64,000 bases of DNA from contig NZ_KQ031382.1 in the NCBI RefSeq assembly GCF_000384335.2, positions 1,364,001-1,428,000 on the forward strand. The letters are read 5' to 3'. This DNA comes from Hyphomicrobium sp. 99. Its GTDB lineage: Bacteria; Pseudomonadota; Alphaproteobacteria; Rhizobiales; Hyphomicrobiaceae. A model generated the notes under the pieces. The model had not been told where the DNA came from, made no database searches, and was given only the letters and a program-made list of their open reading frames with translations. Shown in pieces: positions 43,836 to 52,183 of the stretch. Every line of letters begins with the position of its first letter. Position 1 is the first letter of the stretch. Both the position numbers and the translations under genes were made by a program.

Positions 43836-44992
43836 GCCGGGAGACCCTGATCGACATTTCGAGAAGTGGCGCTGTTGGCCCCTATAGCGGACATGAAGTT
43901 GCGCGGCAGATCGATTGGATACCGTGAGGCCATCGCACCTGCACGCTTTTCCTGCCAACGCGTCCTGACTTCACGCAGGGCGCTGGCGGAAAACTCGATA
44001 TCAGGTTCCGCCCAAGAGAGGTTCGTTCCCTGATAGGCGAAGGTTCTGTCTTTGTAAGGAACCAGACGATAGGGGACCGGCACGGAATGCGGGTAGCACT
44101 CCATATAGTCCATGTTTCCGGACCAAGCCGTGGCTAAAGTCGGGACGCCGAGTTCGAGCATCTCATGGATATTCAACCCGTAGCCCTCCGCACGGTGCAA
44201 CGAAAGGTAGACGTCGGCCATGCGTTGAAATGCGGTCATATCTCTGTCGCTGAAGACTTGCTCCACGAGAGTTATGTTTTTCGCCTTCCCAATTTCCCTG
44301 AGGAGTTCTCGCCGTGCAAAGGTCGTATTTTTTTTGAATCGAACCTTCATCAAGAGATGGCAAGACGTGTCGCCTCCGAACGCGAGCGTCCACGCGCGAA
44401 CGTGGGCCAAAGGATTTTTGCGATCCGGGCAGGCGGCAAGATCCATGATCGCCAACCCTAGGAACTGATCCTCTCGCACTCCAAATTCTGCGCGCGACAG
44501 AGGAGAAACCTCAGGACAAACGACGGCATGAGGAACGACTCTGATCGGTAAGTCGGTACCACGCCGCAGGGCGTTTGCGCTGAAGGATGAAGGAGTCCAA
44601 ATCTCGTGGACGATATCTAGGGCGAACTTCCAGTCGCCGGGAAATTGATCGAGCTCCCACACCCAAAGGCCGATCCGGTATGCATTGTGGAACCGGTCCG
44701 GAGGTTCTGCCAGCAGTCGGGGATAGTCCCACGGCTGGCCAAGAATCAGAACCTGATTGCCGTCAGCGTGAGCCGTGCCGTGCTTCAGGATTTGACGTCT
44801 CACCTCATATCGATAGGCACGAGATAATCCGTTGATTGTCTCTGTGTCGCCGATGAAACGCAGCTGTGCGCGAGGATCAAATTCGGCGAATTTCTTGGGC
44901 CATGTACGAGCGAGAGCGTCACCTTGGACTAACCGCCGTTGATACCGGCGGCGTTGCTTGCGCCGCCAGGAAGACAGTACGTGAGAGAACAT
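43832..44992 (-). CDS. GT4-like glycosyltransferase
   Basis: A 386-residue glycosyltransferase of the GT-B fold and first gene of the four-gene operon. Recognisable segments are WELDQFPGDWKFALDIVHEI, WTPSSFSANALRR, and the donor-side motif SLHRAEGYGLNIHEMLELG with TLATAWSGNMDYM. The arrangement resembles mannosyl- or fucosyltransferases of capsule clusters. The sugar is not identifiable. A strongly basic N-terminus (WRRKQRRRYQRRL) may help membrane association. Confidence 0.85.
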   Translation of the reverse strand: MFSHVLSSWRRKQRRRYQRRLVQGDALARTWPKKFAEFDPRAQLRFIGDTETINGLSRAYRYEVRRQILKHGTAHADGNQVLILGQPWDYPRLLAEPPDRFHNAYRIGLWVWELDQFPGDWKFALDIVHEIWTPSSFSANALRRGTDLPIRVVPHAVVCPEVSPLSRAEFGVREDQFLGLAIMDLAACPDRKNPLAHVRAWTLAFGGDTSCHLLMKVRFKKNTTFARRELLREIGKAKNITLVEQVFSDRDMTAFQRMADVYLSLHRAEGYGLNIHEMLELGVPTLATAWSGNMDYMECYPHSVPVPYRLVPYKDRTFAYQGTNLSWAEPDIEFSASALREVRTRWQEKRAGAMASRYPIDLPRNFMSAIGANSATSRNVDQGLPA

Positions 44993-45163
44993 GCTTTGCT
45001 GCGATACTCAGTTCGGTTAGTTCAACTGAACGGTGTGTATAGCCGACGCTGACCTGTCTTGCGCACATAACATCGAGTGATCCACAGCGTTGTGACACCG
45101 TCGATGAGTTTCTACCGACGAGAATGAAGACATCCTCGGCCATCAACTGGCGCGAGATTAAAA

Positions 45164-45420
45164 ATGCGCGTCGACGAAGTCGCTCTCGACGCCAAGATCC
45201 CGCTTGACGACGAGCCCAATCCCAACGCCTTCGCGGTTTCGCCGCCGGGGCTGCTCGGCCGACTGGTGTCCGGCGCGACGATGCGCTTCTCGCGAGATCC
45301 GAAGCCGCGGAAGCCGCCTAGCGTGAAACCGTGGCGCAGCACGAAGACGTGGAAAACGGCGCGGCCTGTGTTGATCGAACTGACCAGCGCTGACATCTAC
45401 CGTCGAGGGGAGAGAAACGG
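45164..45420 (+). pseudogene. Uncharacterised gene fragment with coding-like codon use
   Basis: From 45164 to about 45415 the plus frame has G or C in nearly every third position, unlike the A+T-rich flanks, and reads as a basic, proline-rich segment (ATMRFSRDPKPRKPPSVKPW, then ARPVLIELTSADIYRR). The frame runs into the acyltransferase gene in another phase. It looks like the 3' part of a lost gene. No family was recognised. Confidence 0.4.
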
Positions 45421-46581
45421 ATGCGGGAAGATCGAGTCGAATTCGCAAATGCATTGCGGGGAATCGCTGCCCTTTGCGTGATGACGACTCACATGATGGG
45501 GTTTTGGGGGAATCCGACCTTTGTCGCACAACGCATCAATGCCAATGAAATTGCCCCGCCAGTCGAAATGCCGAACGCGCTTTGGTTCGTGGGCCATTAC
45601 CTATATGCTATGGGCCTAGATCTAGGCTCGTTTGGCGTTGGCATTTTCTTTGTCATCAGCGGCTTTGTTATATCGATATCTCTCGCCAAGACGTCAGTTG
45701 GCGAGTTCGCCATCAGACGATTTTTCCGCCTGTGGCCGACGTATTTGACATGCTTTGCGATAATGCTGCTGTCGATCTATGCGACTGGTTGGTTTTTCGG
45801 CAGAGCGCTTCCATTCGACGAGTTCTCAATCCTCGTTCACCTGTTGCCCGGGCTAAACGAAATTTTCGGAGTGCTGAGCTTAGACGGCATATCGTGGTCG
45901 CTAGCGGTTGAGCTGAAGTTCTATATATTTGCCGCTTTGTGCGCGGGCCTGCTTCGGCGCGCTGATTTGAAGGTGTTCGCCGTCGCAGTTGCCGTTAGCG
46001 CTGGCCCATACCTCTTATGGCATCTGTACCCGAACCGAAATGATCTTGGCCTATTTGGCGTTCGCACGCTTTGGTCATTCGTCTTCTTTGGCGACTTTCT
46101 GCTTATCCTTATGGTGGGCGTCGCGTTCCAGTTTCATTATGCCCGGAAGATCGGCAATGGAACATTTTGCGCTATCGTGGCAGCGATGCTTTCCATCTTC
46201 GTAGCGATCAATCTATTGAACCCGATAATTCTATCGACGAGTCCGGTATGGTCATACGTTGCCGCGGTCGCCGTGTTTTGGGCATGCTATCTCTTGCGAG
46301 ACTACTTCCGCGCAACCGTACCGACGACATTTCTAGCGAACATAAGTTATCCGCTCTACGTCCTTCACTGTTACGCGGGGTGGTGCTTCATGCGGATGCT
46401 GGTGGAGTTTGGACTCTCCTCGAATACGATCGCCATTTTGTACATCGTCGTTTGCTTTGCGATGTCATGGGTGATCCATCGAGTAATCGAGAGGCCATCA
46501 AACCTTTTTGGCGGCGAACTTGCGAAGAAGTTTCGTTTGAAGCCGTATTATCTGGCAGCCACTGGCACCGCAGCCGCTTAA
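45421..46581 (+). CDS. Acyltransferase family 3 membrane protein
   Basis: A 386-residue multi-pass acyltransferase. It opens with EFANALRGIAALCVMTTHMMG, which carries the family's catalytic histidine, followed by GVGIFFVISGFVISISLAKTS, an RRFFRLWPTYL loop, and about ten hydrophobic segments. It should acylate a sugar at the inner membrane. The ATG has GGGGAGAG upstream. It is the only plus-strand gene of element 1 and the last gene before the second att-like core. Together with the sulfotransferase and methyltransferase it suggests a heavily decorated surface polymer. Confidence 0.87.
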   Translation: MREDRVEFANALRGIAALCVMTTHMMGFWGNPTFVAQRINANEIAPPVEMPNALWFVGHYLYAMGLDLGSFGVGIFFVISGFVISISLAKTSVGEFAIRRFFRLWPTYLTCFAIMLLSIYATGWFFGRALPFDEFSILVHLLPGLNEIFGVLSLDGISWSLAVELKFYIFAALCAGLLRRADLKVFAVAVAVSAGPYLLWHLYPNRNDLGLFGVRTLWSFVFFGDFLLILMVGVAFQFHYARKIGNGTFCAIVAAMLSIFVAINLLNPIILSTSPVWSYVAAVAVFWACYLLRDYFRATVPTTFLANISYPLYVLHCYAGWCFMRMLVEFGLSSNTIAILYIVVCFAMSWVIHRVIERPSNLFGGELAKKFRLKPYYLAATGTAAA

Positions 46582-46658
46582 CGTCTCCGCTACCAGTTTT
46601 GGGAACCGGAGCGATGGGTCAGGAAGGGATATTTGGCCATGTCGGACATGCTCGATTC

Positions 46659-46678
46659 GTAGCAACAAATCGTAGCAG
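46659..46678. repeat. Pair of GTAGCA arm-like direct repeats, copy 2
   Basis: GTAGCAA (46659-46665) and GTAGCAG (46672-46678) start 13 bp apart, just left of the second core. Copy 3 has two GTAGCAG motifs with the identical 13-bp step (59511 and 59524). Such iterations suit arm-type binding sites of a tyrosine recombinase. Confidence 0.5.
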
Positions 46679-46718
46679 TCAATGGCTTAGCTTGAATTGG
46701 CGCCCCGTAGGGGACGGG
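46679..46718. repeat. att-like core, copy 2 (junction of elements 1 and 2)
   Basis: The 36 bp at 46679-46714 are identical to 59573-59608, and the right side (through ACGGG at 46718) matches copy 1. This copy therefore combines the left flank of copy 3 with the right flank of copy 1, as expected at the junction of two tandem integrated elements. Confidence 0.75.
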
Positions 46719-46751
46719 GAATAAGACATTGATATTAAACGATAATCGAGG

Positions 46752-46776
46752 CTGCTACTGCTCTCTTGAGTAGCAG
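46752..46776. repeat. 8-bp inverted repeat overlapping the arm-like motif and the transposase stop
   Basis: CTGCTACT (46752-46759) and AGTAGCAG (46769-46776) flank a 9-nt loop. The left arm is the motif conserved 59 bp from the core start. The transposase remnant frame terminates inside it. Confidence 0.5.
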
Positions 46777-47836
46777 GCTTCAGCAGCAAATTCTAGCTTT
46801 AACTGACGCAGTAATAGACAGAGGTAGGCGAAGTCATCCATGCCGAACCGCCCCGCCGCTTTGGCATTTGAGGTAAGTGGTTTCGGTACGTATGGCGTTG
46901 CGCCGATGGCCTCGCAGGCGAGAACCTCCTCGCCGCTGAAGTAGCCGCGATCGGCGAGGACATCGATCTTCTCGACGGCCATGGCCTCCTTTGCCGAGCG
47001 CGCCATGGGAGAAAGCAGCGTCCGGTCGGTCACGACGTTGGTGACGTCATGGGCGACGATCAGATGGTGCTCGGTATCGACCGCCGCTTGCACGTTATAA
47101 CCGACGACGCCGGCGCCACGCATGCTGGTCGCCATTGCCCGGGCGTCGGGATCGGTGAGTGAGATCTGCTGATCCGGCGCTTGCAGAACAGCCGTCTCCA
47201 GCTGTCTGAGTTCGGCAAGCTTGCTCTTCATCGCCGCGATCTTGTCCCGCAGGCGCGAGGCTTTTGTCTCTACGCTTTCACCCTCCTGAAGGTCAGCAGC
47301 CTCTAAGGAAGCGATGTAGCGCTCGATGCTCGCTTCCACCTGCTCCAGGCGCCGCTTGAGCTTGCCCTTCGTGAAGTTGCGGTCGCGCGAGTTGACGCCC
47401 TTGAACTTGGCGCCGTCGATGGCGGCAACAACGGCATGCGAGAAATGGCCTAGCTGGCCGCAGATCACGATGAAGCGCGCGCAGACTGCACGGATCGCTG
47501 TGCTGTTCGCTCTTCTAAAATCGGCGATGGTCTTGAAGTCAAGCACCAAGCGGCCAGTGAGCCACATCAGCTCGACATTCCGGGCCGCCTCGCGCTCCAG
47601 CCGACGGCTCGACTGGATACGATTGAGATAGCCGTAGAGATAGATCTTCAGAAGCGTCGCCGGATGATAGGACGGACGACCGGTCGCCGCTGGTTGAACG
47701 CGTTCGAACCCGAGAGCGGCAAGGTCGAGCTCATCAATGAAGGCATCGACGACACGGACCCGGGGATGTAGTCCTCGAGGCAAACGGGCAACATCGTCCG
47801 CTGGCGGCGATCCTCGCCTTCCACAAATCGGCCCAT
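46755..47836 (-). pseudogene. IS1182-family transposase, truncated and frameshifted
   Basis: The sequence matches IS1182-type transposases: LLKIYLYGYLNRIQSSRRLE, MWLTGRLVLDFKTIADFRR, AAIDGAKFKGVNSRDRNFTK and DVLADRGYFSGEEVLACEA. The real start (MGRFVEGEDRR at 47836) is in another frame from the rest, with a shift near 47760. The C-terminus stops shortly after GRFGMDDFAYL, where intact proteins continue for over 100 residues including the last catalytic acid. Both defects make it inactive. The break lies about 60 bp from the second att-like core. Confidence 0.85.
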
Positions 47837-47890
47837 GTCGGCCTCCCTGTCGGATCGCGGGAAGCATGGACTGATTTGCCGTTTTCACAC

Positions 47891-48411
47891 AGCCACTCCC
47901 AATAGCGGACCTCCCTTGAAGCGGAGGGCTCGGCTCAGCTCGAGTCCTCGCTTTCGTCCGCTCTTAAATCAAGTGCCGACGTTAGAAGCAAAACCCGATC
48001 GGCGGCGACTGCCCCGAAGCAGACCGGTTGCGAGGGAAACGGACTCGACAGCTATCGAATGACGGGCGGTCATCGCCGATGCGGGCTGACGCTTTGAAAG
48101 GTTGCGAGGAATCGTACTAGTCGATCACTCAACGGTGCTGCCTCGATTTTGATCTAGCCAACTTGAGGAAGCGGCATAAAGGATCAATGCACGTCGCCGG
48201 ATACCTGTGCCAGTTACGACGGCGTTCGTGGCCGCCGCAACGAAAGGCAAGAGTAGCAGAACCGCAACGCCATGCGGCGAAATCGAACATGTTGTGAATG
48301 CTGTGAACAATTGGGGGCAGCCGCCTCGCCTTTCCCGCAAAACGGCGCCAGATGGACGTTGGCTGATTCAGCAACTTCGATTGCTCTGTCCAAATTCGGG
48401 GAAGATTCTAA
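47891..48411. other. Leader region of the HPr-rel-A operon
   Basis: About 520 bp between the IS remnant and the first gene of the operon. A plus-strand frame starting at GTG 48207 has moderate codon character (VTTAFVAAATKGKSSRTATP) but runs out of phase into the operon. A 36-codon frame begins at ATG 48187. Either could encode a short peptide substrate, but no signature supports it. The operon promoter must lie here or upstream. Confidence 0.35.
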
Positions 48412-48867
48412 ATGGTAGTGGCTGCCGCCGATATTGGCATCTTAGAGGTCTCAACTCCCGACTGCGTCGCCAACGATTTTGACGGCGAGATCGTGGCACT
48501 GAATTTGTCGAGCGGTGTCTACTGGAGTCTGCGCGATCTCGCGGCCGCGCTGTGGCGGGATGTTACGTCAGGACACAACCCAGCAGCGATCGCAGACCGC
48601 TTAGCTCAGATAAATTCAAACATTGCTCATGAGAGTCATCTCCTCATTGCGAATCTCGTGAATGCTGGCCTGTTGCGCCCATGCAGTGCGAACCCGGTTG
48701 CGCTTGAGGCGAGCGAGACCGTGGCACGTGCAGAGGCGGGCGAACTTGCCTTCACGGTCGAGTCCTATGAGGACATGAAGGACCTTATCCTGGCAGATCC
48801 GGTGCATGATACCGAGGAGCACCTCGGCTGGCCCATCGTACGCAACGACAATGGCGTCGGCGCATGA
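48412..48867 (+). CDS. PqqD-family protein of an HPr-rel-A type system
   Basis: A 151-residue protein whose first ~90 residues form a PqqD winged helix (GEIVALNLSSGVYWSLRDLAAALWRDV, then ANLVNAGLLRP). PqqD-like domains bind the leader of a ribosomal peptide and present it to a modifying enzyme. The C-terminal ~55 residues are acidic and specific to this type. Its ATGA junction with the HprK-like gene and the nucleotidyltransferase later in the operon match the family set catalogued as the HPr-rel-A system, a presumed modification system of unknown product. The start follows GGGGAAG by 6 nt. Confidence 0.82.
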   Translation: MVVAAADIGILEVSTPDCVANDFDGEIVALNLSSGVYWSLRDLAAALWRDVTSGHNPAAIADRLAQINSNIAHESHLLIANLVNAGLLRPCSANPVALEASETVARAEAGELAFTVESYEDMKDLILADPVHDTEEHLGWPIVRNDNGVGA

Positions 48868-49958
48868 TCGCGAGCGCTCTGTCCGGCGTCGCGCAATCTG
48901 AGGCAACCCGGCCAAGCGCACGACAGCTTTTAGACGCGCTTGACTTGTTCACCGCGCGACACGCTGAACGCGCACATCAGGTCCGGGTCCGCGTAGCGGA
49001 TCTGTCCATCCGCCTGTACATGCCATCGGCCGCCATGGCCGACCTTTATGCAGGTCGGCTCGGTGGTGAGATCAACACCTGTACCGGGACGGACGATCTG
49101 CACTTTCACCTCGGTGAGCCAGGCTCAGTCGGCAGCCCAGACGCCGCGAATTTTGCTTCCTACCAATCCCTCGGACCTGATTTCGAGCGGCTTGCCGGAG
49201 AGGCGGGCCTCATCGGTATCGTCGGTCAACCAGACGCGTACAACAATCCAACCGAGCCATGCACGCTTTTCAATCCGCGTACCGGCGTCGGCGTGCAGTG
49301 GCTGACCTCGCTTGCTGACCTGCCACCGTGGGATGCTGGCTCGCCTTTCCGTCTGCTAATCCACTGGGCAACCGCACAGCGCGGATCGCGCATGATGCAC
49401 GCCGGCTCTCTCGTCTCCGGGCATCGGGCCATGCTGCTCGTCGGCGGGGGTGGAAGTGGCAAGTCGGGTACGACGCTCGCGGGCATCGCGTCGGGACTTC
49501 AGACCGTGGGCGACGACTATGTTGTGGTCACGGCCGACTCTGTACCTCGCGTCCATCGAGTCCATCAGTTGCTGAAACAGGACCCCGCCGGTATCAAACG
49601 TGTCCTTGGGCCACGCGAGTTAGAGAAGCCCTTAGCGCTGAATTGGCAGGGCAAGGTCGAAATCGATCCCGAATTATATTTTAAGGGATGCATGGCCGAG
49701 AGCGCTGCCGTTGTAGCGCTCGTGCTTCCCCGGATCGCTCGTGCAGATCAGACGACTTTCGAGCCTCTTCGACCTCAGGATTTATTCCATCACGCAGCCG
49801 CATCCATGTGGCAGCAGCTTCCGGGTGCGCAGAAATCCGGCTTCGTTTTTGCAACGGCACTGACGCGGCGCGTTCCGACGTGGAGCATGAGCCTTTCCTC
49901 GGACCCGTTCGAGATCGGCATTGCGGTACGCCGGTTTCTCGATAGCGGGGTGTCATGA
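48864..49958 (+). CDS. HprK-related kinase A
   Basis: A 364-residue protein with the nucleotide-binding part of HPr kinase/phosphorylase. The Walker A loop GGGGSGKS lies at 194-201 after MMHAGSLVSGHRAMLLV, and GDDYVVV at about 218 corresponds to the downstream acidic region of HprK. The N-terminal ~150 residues are unrelated to canonical HprK. True HprK phosphorylates HPr on serine; relatives in peptide clusters phosphorylate peptide substrates. Both ends overlap neighbouring genes by 4 bp, so it is co-translated with PqqD and a glycosyltransferase. A role in phosphorylating a carrier or peptide is inferred. Confidence 0.82.
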   Translation: MIASALSGVAQSEATRPSARQLLDALDLFTARHAERAHQVRVRVADLSIRLYMPSAAMADLYAGRLGGEINTCTGTDDLHFHLGEPGSVGSPDAANFASYQSLGPDFERLAGEAGLIGIVGQPDAYNNPTEPCTLFNPRTGVGVQWLTSLADLPPWDAGSPFRLLIHWATAQRGSRMMHAGSLVSGHRAMLLVGGGGSGKSGTTLAGIASGLQTVGDDYVVVTADSVPRVHRVHQLLKQDPAGIKRVLGPRELEKPLALNWQGKVEIDPELYFKGCMAESAAVVALVLPRIARADQTTFEPLRPQDLFHHAAASMWQQLPGAQKSGFVFATALTRRVPTWSMSLSSDPFEIGIAVRRFLDSGVS

Positions 49959-50752
49959 CCGCTCGCATAGTCAGCATCATCATACCGATTTTCAACGGTG
50001 AGCGGCACCTTGGGGAAGCGCTGGCTTCGCTAGAAGATGAGCCCGGCCTTCAGCTCGACATCGTCATTGTCGATGACGGATCGACGGATCGTTCGCTGGA
50101 TATCGTCTCTGAAATCAGTTGCCGCGATCAGCGCCTGCGCATCATGAGCGGGCCACATCGAGGCGTCGCCGCCGCGCGCAATATTGGCGTCCAAGCGGCA
50201 CGGGGCGAGTTTGTAACTTTTCTCGATTGCGATGATGTCTGCCCGCGCGGGCGTATTGCGCGCCAGCTCGGAAAGCTTCTCGCCAATCCGGAGCTGACGT
50301 GCGTCGTCGGGCAGACCCTGCTTTTCGAGCAGCTCGACGATGCGCAGTGTCCGTCGCCCGGTTCGCGGAGCGCAAACATGTTGCTGCCGACCTTGCACAG
50401 TGCGCTATTTCGAAGAGCCGTCTTCAGTCAATTCGGGATGTTCGACGAAGAGCTCGCCTTCTCGGAAGACTTAGACTTTTTCTTCCGGCTCGCTGAGCAC
50501 GATGAGCCGCTGCTGGTGGAAGCGGAGATTGCCTCGCTCTACCGCCGGCACGACGGCAATATGACACGCAACGGACGCGCCATTCGCACGTCCACTCTCC
50601 AGGTTCTCAATAAATCGATTGCCCGGCGAAGGGCGATGGGACGGCGTAAGCCGCTGGACTTGTTCTTCGTGCAGCACCAGGAGGCAGAGACTTTGTTCGG
50701 TAGGCCGCCGAGTGATGATGCGCGTGACCGCTCAAAGACAGGGATGCAATGA
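49955..50752 (+). CDS. GT2-family glycosyltransferase (operon copy 1)
   Basis: A 265-residue GT-A glycosyltransferase. It begins IVSIIIPIFNGERHLGEALASL, has the metal motif FLDCDDVCPRGRIARQL near 87 and the acceptor-side FDEELAFSEDLDFFFRLAEHD near 155. No transmembrane segment is seen. Codon use matches the neighbouring operon genes. It overlaps the kinase gene by ATGA and the next GT2 gene by ATGA. It closely resembles the second copy (IVDDGSTD versus VVDDASTD), so the pair probably arose by duplication and then specialised. Confidence 0.87.
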   Translation: MTARIVSIIIPIFNGERHLGEALASLEDEPGLQLDIVIVDDGSTDRSLDIVSEISCRDQRLRIMSGPHRGVAAARNIGVQAARGEFVTFLDCDDVCPRGRIARQLGKLLANPELTCVVGQTLLFEQLDDAQCPSPGSRSANMLLPTLHSALFRRAVFSQFGMFDEELAFSEDLDFFFRLAEHDEPLLVEAEIASLYRRHDGNMTRNGRAIRTSTLQVLNKSIARRRAMGRRKPLDLFFVQHQEAETLFGRPPSDDARDRSKTGMQ

Positions 50753-51498
50753 CCGTTCAAGCTCTCCCTCGGATCTCGGTCATCATGACGACGTATAACG
50801 GGGCCGAATTCGTAGAACAGTCCATAGGGTCGCTTACGGCCGAGGCCGGCGTCGATCTCGATATCGTCGTCGTCGACGATGCCTCGACTGATGGAACGCT
50901 TGCGCGCCTGCGCGATATTGGGGCGCACGATCCACGCATCCGCGTTTTCGCCGGGGAGAAGCGCGGTATCGCCGGATCGCGCAATGCCGGGCTGGCGAAA
51001 GTCAGGCACGAGCTTCTGACGTTTCTTGATCAAGACGATCTTTGCATGCCGGGACGTCTCGCGCGTCAAGCCGCGCTGATAGAGAGAACGCCCGGTGTAG
51101 CGGCCGTCATGGGCGAAACGCTGATGTTCCAGACCCTTGGGGCCGACAGGATGCCTTTGCCGGGCACCAGCACAGCGCGCGTCCTTGTTGTACAGCTCTC
51201 GGCCGGCCTGTTCCGGACAAGCGCCGTCCAGTCCCTTGGGTTCGACAGCACATTCACGATGGGAGACGATTTTGATCTGATCTTGCGCCTGCTTGAGACG
51301 GATCATGAGATCACGGTCGAACGCGAAATTGCGACGTTGCACCGCCGTCACGCCCGAAACACTTCGGGAAATATCGCGGCCTTGCGGCTCGAACTGCTCA
51401 AGGTGTTCCAGGCATCATTGAAGCGCCGCCGCGCTGCGGGACGAGTGGGACCCATCACGCATCCACTGGTGGCCGCGATGTCTCGGGCTGGGAGTTAA
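50749..51498 (+). CDS. GT2-family glycosyltransferase (operon copy 2)
   Basis: A 249-residue GT-A glycosyltransferase homologous to the preceding one. The fold start is ISVIMTTYNGAEFVEQSIGSL, the metal motif is FLDQDDLCMPGRLARQAAL, and the late segment is FDSTFTMGDDFDLILRLLETD. Both copies end in a similar arginine-rich tail (SLKRRRAAGRVGP here; SIARRRAMGRRKP in copy 1), supporting tandem duplication. The sugar donor is unknown. It lies 4 bp upstream of the third glycosyltransferase gene. Confidence 0.87.
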   Translation: MTVQALPRISVIMTTYNGAEFVEQSIGSLTAEAGVDLDIVVVDDASTDGTLARLRDIGAHDPRIRVFAGEKRGIAGSRNAGLAKVRHELLTFLDQDDLCMPGRLARQAALIERTPGVAAVMGETLMFQTLGADRMPLPGTSTARVLVVQLSAGLFRTSAVQSLGFDSTFTMGDDFDLILRLLETDHEITVEREIATLHRRHARNTSGNIAALRLELLKVFQASLKRRRAAGRVGPITHPLVAAMSRAGS

Positions 51499-51502
51499 GT
51501 CC

Positions 51503-52183
51503 ATGTCGGATAACGCGTATGCAGTAATCATCCCCGCATATAACGCGGCGCGCACGTTGGATGAAGCAATCCGGTCGGTGCTTGCACAGACGGTTGCCGC
51601 CAGCGACATCCTCGTGATTGACGACGGCTCGAAAGATGATACGGCCGATATTGCCGCGAGATACGGCGGCACGGTTCGCGTTATCCGGCAAGCCAATGCG
51701 GGGGCGGCTGCAGCGACGACCGCAGGATTGAGGAACGTATCGGCGCCGTTCGTTGCGGGTTTGGACGCCGATGACATTTGGCTGCCTGAGAAAGCCGAAC
51801 GGCAATTGGAGCGATTTGCGCGCGGACCACGCGTTGACGGTCTGTTCTGTCGCGGCCGGCGTTTCCAGCATGGCAGCGATGATCGATCGAGCGGCGCGGT
51901 TTCCGAAGGCCTGTCGCGCTCCGCCATGATGTTGCGCACGTCTGCCGTTGCGGCGATCGGGCCCGTCAACGATCCAGGGGGTGCGCGTGGCCGTGGTGAG
52001 ATGATCGATTGGCTGCAAAGAGGCCGCGAACTCGGATTGATTTTCGAAACGCTCCCGGAGGTGTTGTGGCTCCGTCGGATCATCCCGGGGAGCTTGAGCT
52101 ACGGCTATAACACGATGGCAGATCGTGGATATCTCGACGTTGTCCGTGCCTCGCTCGAGCGGAGGAGGGCGAGATCAACATGA
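51503..52183 (+). CDS. GT2-family glycosyltransferase (operon copy 3)
   Basis: A 226-residue glycosyltransferase, the shortest and most divergent of the three. It has AVIIPAYNAARTLDEAIRSV, VIDDGSKDDTADIAARYGG, NAGAAAATTAGLRNV and the DADDIW metal motif near 92. A late EMIDWLQRGRELGL segment contains the presumed catalytic acid. It overlaps the nucleotidyltransferase gene in an ATGA junction. Three glycosyltransferases in one operon with a peptide-chaperone-like protein are unusual and point to a glycosylated product. Confidence 0.85.
   Translation: MSDNAYAVIIPAYNAARTLDEAIRSVLAQTVAASDILVIDDGSKDDTADIAARYGGTVRVIRQANAGAAAATTAGLRNVSAPFVAGLDADDIWLPEKAERQLERFARGPRVDGLFCRGRRFQHGSDDRSSGAVSEGLSRSAMMLRTSAVAAIGPVNDPGGARGRGEMIDWLQRGRELGLIFETLPEVLWLRRIIPGSLSYGYNTMADRGYLDVVRASLERRRARST

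Larger units (their letters stand above)
46750..47890 (-). mobile_element. IS1182-like insertion sequence remnant
   Basis: Remnant IS body around the broken transposase gene. The outer end upstream of the gene probably lies near 47890, where a GTGTGAAAACGG-type terminus is present on the minus strand. The other terminus is missing together with the transposase 3' end, apparently lost at the end of element 2. No target duplication can be defined. Confidence 0.6.

Noticed and set aside
42681..43958. Longer FkbM start at 43958
   Set aside because: The extra 41 residues overlap the end of the upstream glycosyltransferase, and the ATGA junction at 43835 gives a typical coupled start.
40021..46650. 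Restriction-modification, toxin-antitoxin or phage defence genes on element 1
   Set aside because: All genes there are glycan synthesis or modification genes; no nuclease, methyltransferase of DNA type or small toxin pair was seen.
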